Assembly (NCBI GenBank): GCA_037501455.1
Contig: CM074858.1
Span: 15,178,501 to 15,242,500, forward strand
Length of the DNA: 64,000 nucleotides
Direction of reading: 5' to 3'
Origin: Lantana camara
Taxonomy: Eukaryota; Streptophyta; Magnoliopsida; Lamiales; Verbenaceae
The position numbers and the translations under genes are program-made. Shown in pieces: positions 1 through 9,536 of this stretch. The notes under the pieces are model-generated. The model searched no databases. It was not told the DNA's origin and saw only the letters and a list, made by a program, of their open reading frames with translations. Numbering within the stretch: the first letter of the stretch is position 1; every line of letters starts with the position of its first letter.

Positions 1-849
1 TTCACAAAAATACTATGCTAAGTCTGACATGACGAGACAGGTAAAAGAGGTAAGCTCTTCCCAGTTTGATGAAATCAAGAATATGTTATCTGTTTTGGTA
101 TCTAACATGAATGCAGGAACACCACAAGCGGTAACAGTTTGCCAATTGTGTGCTAGCCCTTCACACCCGACCGATGCATGCCCATCCCTACAAGAGGGCA
201 CATTAGAAGACGCGAACGCCGTAGGGTTCCATCCACAAAATAACAACCCTTACTCTAACACGTATAACCCCGGATAGAAAAACCACCCTAGCCTTAGAAA
301 AACCACCCTAACCCCGGATAGAAGCCACCCAATTTCCAGAATTTCGTGCCTAGACCTCCACAATCCCAACAAAACCAACAACCCAATCAAACACTCAACC
401 CCCAAGACATCCGATTCAATAACTTGGAAAATCAAGTCAAGAATTTGGAAACTCAATTGGGACAGATTGCAACGGTTTTGAGCAGGATTGAGAATCAAGG
501 GAAATTGTCCTGGCAAACGGAAGATCCCAGGAAGAACGTGAGTGCGATTACGCTCAGGAGTGGTAAGGAACTTCCTCCACCCGTTGAAAAACCCAAATCA
601 AGTCAGAAGGAGGCAGAATCTGAACAGAAATCTGACGTGACCGTTAAGCGTGACCACGCCTTAGGCTCCAGTCGAGACAGAGAGTCAGAAATTGTCCAGC
701 AGCCTAAGCCACTGGTGATCCCACCTCCGTTTCCACAGCGCTTAGCTCAGACGAAGAAATAGAAGGAGGAACAAAGCATTCTCGACACATTTCGAAAAGT
801 TGAAGTCAACATTCCTCTGTTGGATGCTATTCAATAAATCCCACGCTAT
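1..849 (+). pseudogene. gag C-terminal half of the Athila-type element, with stops and a frameshift
   Basis: Two open segments (29-277 and 346-762, in different frames) encode the C-terminal part of a gypsy capsid protein. A CCHC zinc knuckle of spacing C-X2-C-X4-H-X4-C lies near 140-182, the expected nucleic-acid-binding module. The second segment is rich in Gln, Asn and Pro and has a short heptad-like stretch (FNNLENQVKNLETQLGQI) that could be a coiled coil. A TAG at 275-277 follows 'YNPG', where Athila gags usually have Trp. Just after it, a short duplication of the 'CCCCGGATAGAA' block (about 269-325) shifts the frame. More stops occur at 760-762 and near 835. It is not translatable as one protein. 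Confidence 0.8.
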
Positions 850-3264
850 GTGAAGTTTCTTAAAGAGCTCTGCACCAACAAACGGAAACTAAAAGGTAAT
901 GGAAGGGTAAGTGTTGGAGAAAATATCTCCGCGGTTTTACAAAAGAAATTACCACCGAAATGCAGAGACCAAGGTATGTTTTCAATTCCGTGTAAAATAG
1001 GTAACATTGGTATTAAGAAAGCTATGTGTGGTTTGGGTGCGTCAATAAATGTTATGCCTCTATTTGTCTATACTGCGCTTAATCTTGGTCCTTTGAAAGG
1101 TACAGGTATTATAATCCAGCTTGTTGATCGATCCGTAGTGTACCCGGAAGGAATATTGGAGGATGTGCTCGTACAAGTCAACAATTTGGCTTTTCCTGCT
1201 GATTTTTTCGTTCTAGACATGGAGGATGATAAATCCTCCAAATCTTCTGATATTTTGCTTGGTCGCCCATTTTTGAGCACTGCTAGAGCTAAAATAGACG
1301 TTTATAATGGATTGTTAACTCTTGAATTTGACGGTGACATTGTTAAATTTAATATCTACGATGCTATGAAACATCCTGATGAACTGTCTAGTGTGTTTTG
1401 TGTTGATGTGATTGATGATCTGACTGATGAGGTTTTCGAATTGGATAATTTAGAAGCTTTGAGTTATGCACTTTATAACGATTTGCATGCTGAAAATTTG
1501 GTTAATTGGTCAAAAACCATGGTTTTGCCTGAGGAATTGTGTGATACTGTGCATGAACTAGAGTGTCTAAAACCGGTGTTTGGGAATGTGCTTAAATTGG
1601 ATTTACCAGTTTCTAACACTAAATTGCTTCCTTCCATCGTGCAGGCACCCGAATTGGAGCTCAAGAAGTTGTCGGAGCACTTGAAATACGCTTACCTAAG
1701 TGAAGGAGAAACACTACCTGTGATTATCTCCAATTTACTCAACAAACTCGAAGAAGAGAAGCTAATCCGAGACCTTAGGGAGTTCAAATTGGCCATAGGT
1801 TGGACAATTGCTGACATTAAAGGCATAAGTCCATCCACTTGCATGCATAAGATCATTCTTACAGATGATGCTAAGCCTAAACGACAAGCACAACGCCGAT
1901 TGAATCCCCCGATGATGGAAGTTGTCAAAAAGGAGATTCTAAAACTCCTTGATGCAGGTGTGATTTTTCCGGTTTCTGATAGTGAGTGGGTAAGCCCCGT
2001 ACAGGTAGTGTCCAAGAAAACGGGCATTACAGTTGTGGAAAACGATGAAGGCGATATGGTACCCACTCGAGTTCCAAACGGGTGGAGGGTTTGTATGGAT
2101 TACCGTGGTTTAAATGCTTTAACAAGAAAAGATCATTTTCCCCTCCCCTTTATTGATCAGATGCTTGAACGTTTAGCTGGAAAATCTCATTATTGTTGTC
2201 TTGATGGTTATTCAGGTTTTTATCAGATCCCGGTGGCTCCGAAAGATCAAAGCAAGACAACCTTCACATGCCAATTTGGGACTTTTGCCTTTAGAAGGAT
2301 GCTGTTCGGACTATGCAATGCACCAGCAACTTTTCAGAGATGTATGGTAAGCATTTTCTCTGATTATGTTGAACACATTATTGAGATATTTATGGATGAC
2401 TTCACCGTTTATGGTGATTCTTTTGATGAATGTCTCGAAAATCTTGCTAAAGTCCTAAAACGATGTGCTGAACATAATTTGGTCCTGAATTTTGAAAAAT
2501 GTCACTTTATGGTTGATAAAGGGATAATACTTGGTCATGTGGTTTCGAGTAAAGGAATTGAAGTAGATAAATCTAAGATTGATATTGTAAAATATCTGCC
2601 TTACCCCGTTGGAGTGCGGGAGATTCGTTCTTTCCTTGGTCATGCAGGTTTTTACAGGCTTTTCATCCAAGATTTCTCCAAGATTACTCGACCTCTATGC
2701 CGGCTTCTACAGAAAGATGTGGAGTTTGAATTCGATGATGAATGCAAGAAAGCCTTTGATTTGCTAAAGGAAAAATTGATTTCAACTCCCATCATGCAAC
2801 CACCGAATTGGAATTACCCTTTTGAGATCATGTGCGATGCAAGTGACTACGCGGTTGGAGCGGTGCTAGGGCAAAGGATTGACAAGAACTCTCATGTCAT
2901 CTACTACGCTTCCAAAATGCTTGACAATGCCCAAATTAACTACACCACGACGGAAAAAGAACTTCTATCTGTTGTTTTTGCTTTAGATAAATTCCGTTCG
3001 TATTTATTGGGTACTAAAGTCATTATTTTTTCTGATCATGCAGCCTTGAAGTACCTACTTACGAAGAAGGATGCGAAGCCTAGGTTGATTCGTTGGATTT
3101 TGCTCTTGCAAGAGTTTGACCTCGAAATCCGGGACAAGAAAGGCTGTGAGAACCTTGTCGCTGACCATTTAAGCCGAATTCCAGGAGATATCCAAAATTT
3201 GACAGGTGTCGAATCCGTCAAAAATAAATGTAAAACCTATTCACTACTAAACAACGGAGTATAG
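850..3264 (+). pseudogene. pol polyprotein fragment: protease, reverse transcriptase, RNase H (Athila-type)
   Basis: An uninterrupted 804-codon frame in the same frame as the second gag segment. Residues about 45-160 are a retropepsin-like protease, but the active-site motif reads C-G-L-G-A-S with Gly61 (GGT, 1030-1032) where the family has the catalytic Asp. Residues about 310-600 are reverse transcriptase, with the polymerase box F-M-D-D-F intact (Asp516 and Asp517, 2395-2400). Residues about 655-780 are the connected RNase H (CDAS, TEKELL, FSDHAALKYL, ADHLSR). No integrase follows. The open frame suggests a fairly young copy, but the lost protease Asp, the upstream stops and the missing 3' half make it non-functional. 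The recorded start is only the first ATG after the last stop; the native protein would be read through from gag. Confidence 0.85.
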
Positions 3265-4885
3265 CGTAAACATGGTCGATCCACAGAGACTGGTTGACTT
3301 ATTTCTCACAATCGCAAGGAATTCACGAAAAGCAACAATTAAAAGGGGGGGGGGGTTTGAGTTTTTAAAACTAAAGTATGCAATTAAAATAAACTAACAA
3401 GAATTAAAAACTAATTAAAACTATCAAGCAAGTCACGTAGGATTAAATCAATCAGAGGGAAAATTACCTAGCCAGGGATATTCGATTCGAATTGTTATAT
3501 TGATCATTGACTCAAAGATGAATTCAAGTTATTTAGACAGATTGGCTATAGTTGATAGAGACACTCGACTCAACCTCGTTTTTACTTAATTAGTCGGATA
3601 ACCTAGAGACACTCGACAGTTATCTTCCCTAACAAATTCACAACCCCTAGAGACACTCGACAGGATTTAATGAATTCGCAGCATTAAGAACCATAAAAAC
3701 ACCAACCCTAATTAACCAAGTCGTGACACACGCAAGATTTAAATTAGATTATCTTATCCCTTAGTGAACGAGGAATTCTATGCTAAAACCCTGTCACTAA
3801 TTTACCACAAATTATCAATCAACTTTACTACACTTCAAGCATCAAGATTGGCAGTATGCAATTGAATCTATCTAGATAGTCGGGCCCTACCACTAAATAA
3901 ATCAATCACAATAAACGCGAAGCACGGAGATAAGATAAATGCCTAAATAAACATGAATTGAATAAAACGTTTAGGTCTCACAATATCCAAAAACGAATCT
4001 TAATCCCTAGCTAGATAATTAAGAGTTTAGCTACTAAAATCCATAAAAACAATAACGGAGGAATTCTTTAACATAAATAAAACTAAAAACGAAAGGGAAG
4101 AATTAAACTAAAACGAAGGATTATGCCGAATTCTCGCTCTTGGTGTTGCTCACTGGAACTCGAACTGCTGTTGTCCCAAAAGATGTAACGTTACTCCCTT
4201 CAACTGATGTCCCATGCTGATTTATATAACCACAATTCCTAAAAGTCACGCCCCAAAGAAAGAAATTCCCCTCCAAATTGGGTTCCTAAATCAATGCGGA
4301 CTCCACTCTTGTCCACCAAGCTATTAACACACATGCGGGCCACCTCCCAAACAATTCCCAAGTGCGCGGCCCATTATTGACTCCACGATGTGCACCCCAC
4401 CTCAAAGTATCATGGACCTCTCCAATTAATTAAATCCATGGCCCAACAAAGCAAATTGGTCTCCATTAATTTATGCCACGCAGCCCAATTTCCTTAAACA
4501 ACCATCAGCCCAAATCAAATTGACTCCCAACATTCTGCAACGAATTCATGCATGTAGAATTTCAAAACTGCTCTCACCCATCAAAATTAATTCAACAACT
4601 TTCAAAAAGTCCACGTGCATGCACTCCCTTCAATCCGCCAATTTTCTTCCAATTTCTTAATCTTTATACAACAACAAGCACGCTCAATTCCAGTTTTCCA
4701 ACCTCTGCTCGTATGCATTGGTTTGGGTCTAAAAACGACCTAATTTGCTCCAATTTTGCTTCCGAGTCCCAATTCTACAATAAGAATAACAAAGCATCAA
4801 ATTCTTTATAAATAATATCAAATCAAGTACAATTCGGGGCATAAATTAATCATAAAGATGATTAATTAACGAGTTATCATTCGTT
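3265..4885. other. unassigned non-coding stretch with dispersed 'GAGACACTCGAC' motifs
   Basis: No convincing coding region. The sequence is A-rich on this strand, has a run of 11 G at 3345-3355, and carries three copies of GAGACACTCGAC (3558-3569, 3606-3617, 3650-3661), the last two inside the longer match TAGAGACACTCGACAG. The texture looks like the non-coding part of a retroelement, possibly in reverse orientation, but no LTR, PBS or TIR could be tied to it. The left junction with the Athila fragment lies at about 3200-3260, and the right junction with the 6-kb array at about 4886. Confidence 0.5.
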
Positions 4886-6979
4886 AATCGGATGTCCGGT
4901 TGATTTGTTGTGAATTTATTTGTGTATTTGTGATTATATGAAATTAATTGTTTTAATTGCTAATTGCTTCATTTGTCGATCGAATTGTATTCCAATGTGT
5001 ACGAAATCATGTATTAAATGAATTATTAAATGTATTGATGCTTTGATTTGCAATTTGAATTCCGATATGTCGAATTTGAGCTATTTGTCTAAACTTGAAG
5101 GGGGTGTATGTGTAATTTCCCTAAACATATAAATTGTATGACTTCAGTTAATTAATACTTGTCGATTGAATTGGAATTTATTATATGATATAAAAATTTG
5201 TTATGCAATTTATGATTTTGCAAGAATTGAATAGTTAAATGGCTTAGTTGGAATTTGGTATGTGCTAGATGAATTGATATGAAATAATAAGACTTGATTG
5301 AACTATATAATGTTTTCTTTCGCACGTAATTGATATGAATTTGAATCCTGCTTATGTGATTGCATCCCTTAAGCGCTTGAACATTGTCGTGCGTCTATGT
5401 GGTTCATTCAGGTGTCTAAGTCTGGTTCCGATGTTCAGTTTGTCCAGGTACACCCGGGGTGGTGTTTTGTCAGCCGTGTTGATTCCGGGCTGGATCAAAC
5501 GTCTTGTCTTCGGCCTCTTTGGTGTAATCTTTGGTGTAAGGTGAGGTTAGGATATAGTTATACCTTAATGAAATGTGCTCGGTATTAACGCGTGTGATTT
5601 AATAAAGCCTTATATGTACGTAAATAGGTGTGAAATATGTATTTGTTTGATATGTCAAAGGTTTGCAAGTATGTTAAGCAATGTACAAGCCTAGGTATGC
5701 TTGATTTGGATTGATTTGTTACGTTTTGCCACGTGAAGCTATGCTTCTAACCGTATACTTCTCATGAGCCAAGTTTGGCAAGGACCGAGTTTGATTGAAA
5801 CGGAAAGTGGTATGTATATACGTATAAGTTCGGTCTGTCTGTCTCTGTTGTAGCGGGTGTTGATATGATATGTATGTTCGGCCCCGGAGCTATGGGTAAG
5901 GAACCCTCGGGAAGGTATAGGGCCGTCGAGGTTCGGCCTGTGCATAGTCTCCATCCGGAGTATCCCGTGCGACCTCGGGAGCTAGGGAAGGCGTGATATT
6001 CCGATGCCTTCGGTGTACCAACCGGGGAGGGCACGTCGGGGTTAGCTACCCCGCGTGAGTCTGTTATGGATGGTTTGGGCGTATACACCCTTCCATTACC
6101 GGAGTTGAGGTTGATATGATATGTATGTAAGTTTTCTGCTTTGTTTCAGTTATGATTTGTTCTGAGGAGTTTGGGAGTGTCTGAGCTCGTACCCGCCGAG
6201 TTCTCTATTATGTATATGTTCGGTTAAAGTTCGTGAAACAGGGATAGATTCTAAATTAAGTTAAAAGTTGAGAGTTTTATAAGTTACCTTGTTTTGATTA
6301 AAGTTATTCAATTATCCTATATGTGTATATCACGGGAAAATGCTTTTGGTATGAAAAACCTATCCCTGAGTTCATGAACATTATGACTTTTGTATCTGCT
6401 TTGCTCTCCTATATATATAGTGTGCGTGTGTTAACCCCTCACTCAGTCGAGTTAAGACTGACCCCTCCCCTCTTTTGTTTAGTTTGCAGGTTTTGCTTGG
6501 GGTTTCGTGCTAGGCGGAGTATGTCAGTTAGTTGGAGTCTGTTCTCGAGTCTATGCTTTTGTTTTGGGTTGTCTTACATCTGCATTTCAGTACTTATGAT
6601 TTTTGTGTAAATTATGTATTTTTTGAATTTGAATTATGATACGGATTGATATGAATATTTCGGGACAGGTTAGGATAGGTTGCTCGGTTTAGTTGAACCC
6701 GTTGGATTTATGATTACTGTTTGATTCGGGATTAGGTATTTATGTTAATTGAACCCGTCAACTGCTTTTGAATGTTTGATTTTCGCATGGCTTACTTTCC
6801 TGCTTCCGCATTCTTGTAGCTTGGTTTTTGTTTGTTCAGGGTCTAAGTTCCGCCTAGCTTAGGTGTGAGTCTGTCAGTCTCCCGTTCACCACTGTTTGGT
6901 TCATGTACGGACCCTCCATTTCGTACGTGGATCGGACTTTGGTGCGGGGGATGTGGTAACCCACCGTGCGGGTGCTACA
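4886..6979 (+). repeat. LTR 1 of the array, 5'-truncated
   Basis: Corresponds to the last 2.09 kb of the full LTR. It begins inside the LTR at AATCGGATGTCC and lacks about 1.43 kb of 5' sequence, including the promoter. It ends with the standard GGTGCTACA. The breakpoint shares only a few bases (AATCGG) with the preceding unrelated DNA. Confidence 0.88.
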
Positions 6980-6987
6980 TCCTTAAG

Positions 6988-6999
6988 TGGTATCAGAGC
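6988..6999 (+). other. primer-binding site, initiator Met-tRNA type
   Basis: TGGTATCAGAGC, eight bases after the LTR end. Identical copies lie at 13058-13069 and 19128-19139. It is the standard minus-strand DNA priming site in many plant LTR retrotransposons and fixes the element's orientation as plus. Confidence 0.88.
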
Positions 7000-8841
7000 T
7001 ACTAGGTTCAGAACCGGTGCTCTGGAGTCGTGTCGTGTCAGTTTAGGTCGTACGACGTAAGAATACTTGTGCATTGCATTCGTCTGATGTGAAATTCTGA
7101 CTTCTCTTCATGAATTTGTCTGAGCTTAAGTGATTGTGCGCACACTATGATTACGATTTTTGCAAAATTATCATTGTTATACTTTAAATTTTAGTAAATT
7201 ACGTGTTGCATCTGCATTAATTAGGTACTGCTGATAATTGCTTTCATTACTTGACATACCCACGTACTAACTCACATGCATAGATGTTTGTCCAAATTGT
7301 GAATTGCAGGGCGTTGGCTCGATGGCAAAATTACAACACTTTCCGCTTCAACAAATTGATGATAGAAGATTTAAAATTTCCATGCCCTGATTACTTGAAT
7401 AATGGACAAATGGATTTTTGAAAGAATTCGACAATAGCGAGATGCTAATATTATGGAAACAGGTATCTTGCATTCATAGCACGTGCATCATGCATTGGAT
7501 TAAATTATAATTATTTCGAACATTTACTTTATGTGCTTGATTGTCTTCCTTGCTGATTAATGAGTGTATACCATTCACATCCCTAACCCCACATGCATTA
7601 GCTTCGTGGTTGTAATTTAGTTGTTCCCCTATCTGATCCATTAAGTGTTGTCTTAGTCGAAGCAACATTGGAATTCGAACAGGGGTTGAAGATGTATAAT
7701 TGAGCTAACACAGTCAGGGTATTGGGTGGATAAAAGGAAGATATTTGTATACGAGGGAGACAAGAGATCTTTTAGTTGTCAAGGTGCCTTCAGGATATTT
7801 ATACTCTACATACTTAGAGGTGCTCAGGAGTAACATGTTTTATAAAGACATCAAAATTTCTAACTCTGGATAACTTGAGGTAGCAATGAAGAAATCGAGG
7901 CACTTGTACCATTCAAGGTCATTCAAGTGAGGGTCCGACTATTTTAAAGACATCAGCAAGAATGGTTACACTTATACTAAGGAAAAGGGGGAAACTATAT
8001 AAATAATGAATTTTGTGGCAATATTTTGAAGGCCAACTCCACTAAATGATGAGGATGGGAGCAGCAGTTAAAACGACGGTAGCAAAGTGGGATTGATTAA
8101 AGATTCTCCATTGATCCCTTCACGAACGTTCTAAGAGACCTTACCATTGATAGAGATAGCAAATTCCGATTCTCGAGAATTGTAACTGGATTTCATGAGA
8201 CCCTGCGGATCACTTTGTTTCGAGAACCAACTGAAACGGTTCGAGACCCTTTTGAACCCAGAGGATTCGAGGAAAATACCAAAGAATGTAACCTTAAACA
8301 GGGATTTGGAACTACGACCAGATAAGGATTTGATTATCCCCTCAAGTCAAAGAATTGTCAGCCTCGACTCCACTACTACAGTGAACGGTACATTAAGCAT
8401 TCTTGTCATTTGCACACATGTATTTCATAAGTAATTACATTTTATTTTGCTTGACATGTGTGACGACGTGTAATGCTTGATACTGCCTTAATTGTAATAA
8501 CGTGGCTAATTGATTTAATTTCCATAACTTGAGATTTATGGTTGTTGTGAATTCTTGTAAATTGAATAGATTACATGTTTGCGTGGATTGTTCGTGTTTC
8601 AGTGTTTATAATTTCCTTAATGGCTCACTAACCCTTCATGCACATGCAAGTATACTGCAATTTTATTTTTCAGAGATTCCATCGCGATATCCCCCTTGAG
8701 TTGGGCATGAATGATGAAGTTATACTCCAAGGGACACCGATATCAGTTGTGTAAAGGTACACTACACATGCATCCCATGTTTTGCATCAAGTGTTACTTT
8801 GATGTGTGTATTTTGAATGTTAAGTAAGTGAACTTATGTGC

Positions 8842-9216
8842 TAGAGAGTTGTTGAGACCTCTCTATTTATGTGTTAGGGAGATGTGGGATTCTCCCTATT
8901 TTTGTGATAGAAAGATGCTGGATTCTTTCTAAGTTTTGTGCACGAGAGATGTTGGATTCTCTTGTACTTGGGTATTCGAGGGACGCTGGATTCCCTTGGA
9001 TTTAGGGGTTTGAGAAATGTCGGATTTTCTCAAACTAGAATGTTTGGGAGGTGTGGAATCTGTCAGACTTAGGTTGAGAGACGGGGTTCTCTCAATTCTG
9101 TGTTTGAGAGACGGGGCTCTCTCAATTATGTGCCTGAGAGACGGGGTTTCTCTCTTTTATGTGTGCTGAGGGACGGGGTTCTCTCACTTGTGTGTTGAGA
9201 GATGGAATTCTCTCTT
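8842..9216 (+). repeat. array of twelve short hairpins with co-varying arms, copy 1
   Basis: Twelve consecutive stem-loops spaced about 30-35 nt apart: 8842-8865, 8875-8898, 8908-8931, 8942-8965, 8975-9000, 9008-9035, 9042-9068, 9074-9095, 9104-9125, 9136-9154, 9167-9186 and 9196-9215. Arms differ between units yet stay complementary: TAGAGAG/CTCTCTA, TAGGGAG/CTCCCTA, TAGAAAG/CTTTCTA, ACGAGAG/CTCTTGT (one G-T), GTTTGAGAA/TTCTCAAAC, TTGAGAG/CTCTCAA. The first seven loops are about 10 nt with consensus ATGYTGGATT; later loops are mostly 8 nt, ACGGGGTT. The array ends 320 nt before the 3' LTR. Compensatory change between units implies selection on, or repeated generation of, a folded single strand. 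The function is unknown. Confidence 0.85.
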
Positions 9217-9522
9217 GTTTGTTGCAGTTGGGTTACGCGTGGCCTGACGACAGTCTGCAAGCAACGAGGATGCGACAGTATAGAGCTGTGGGTAGAGTGG
9301 CCTAGTGTTGATTGAACGAGTTTGAAGTGACCAACGATCAAGTGCTCAGTACGACTTCAGTGACAAAGAGAGACTATGAAGGGAGTTGACGCTAACTAAG
9401 GGAGAAGTATCCTGAAGAGTTTGCAGTTCGCCTAGATCAGAGTTGTGCAGTGGAAGCTTGAAGTGGAATTCGTTTCAGAGTCGTTCAAGATCCTGCTTCC
9501 GGACCTGAGGACAGGTCCTTTT

Positions 9523-9536
9523 GAAGGAGGGGAGAT
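9523..9536 (+). other. polypurine tract before LTR 2
   Basis: GAAGGAGGGGAGAT directly precedes TGTAACAGCC, the LTR 5' end. This is the expected primer for plus-strand DNA synthesis. Equivalent tracts precede LTR 3 (15593-15606) and LTR 4 (21663-21676, which reads GAAAGAGGGGAGAT). Confidence 0.85.

Larger units (their letters stand above)
1..3264 (+). mobile_element. Athila-type Ty3/gypsy retrotransposon, truncated and decayed
   Basis: The window opens inside the gag of a Ty3/gypsy element and runs through protease, reverse transcriptase and RNase H. Recognisable Athila-style features are the protease block near 1240-1275 (LLGRPFL) and the RT lead-in 'GWTIADIKGISPSTC' near 1800-1845. Homology stops after the RNase H domain at about 3190-3260. 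No integrase, 3' LTR or polypurine tract follows, so the element is truncated at 3' and cut by the window edge at 5'. The lineage is assigned from remembered family motifs, not from a search. Confidence 0.88.
6980..9536 (+). other. internal region 1 of the array element (non-coding)
   Basis: The internal domain lies between LTR 1 and LTR 2. It begins with an 8-nt spacer and the PBS TGGTATCAGAGC (6988-6999), which matches the initiator-Met-tRNA type common in plant LTR elements. It ends with the purine-rich GAAGGAGGGGAGAT (9523-9536), immediately before the LTR start. No frame over 100 codons shows retroelement homology. The middle contains short segments bounded by splice-like signals (CAG before about 7309, CAG/GTATCT at about 7460, TTTTTCAG at about 8673, AAG/GTACAC at about 8756). 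The 3' third holds the hairpin array at 8842-9216. Confidence 0.85.

Noticed and set aside
3345..3355. Run of 11 G (and a similar run at 53560-53571) as a G-quadruplex signal
   Set aside because: Single homopolymers do not define a quadruplex motif and are prone to sequencing error.
5762..6088. 108-codon minus-strand ORF repeated in each LTR
   Set aside because: It lies in the GC-rich block of the LTR with low-complexity-like composition and is shortened in LTR 3. No homology recognised.
8195..8434. 79-95-codon ORF in the internal regions
   Set aside because: The start differs between copies and a splice-like GAACG/GTACAT interrupts it. No known domain; retained only as part of the exon-like observation.
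8842..9216. CRISPR-like array (regularly spaced repeats)
   Set aside because: Units are hairpins with variable arms and no unique spacers, in a plant LTR element. There are no cas genes.
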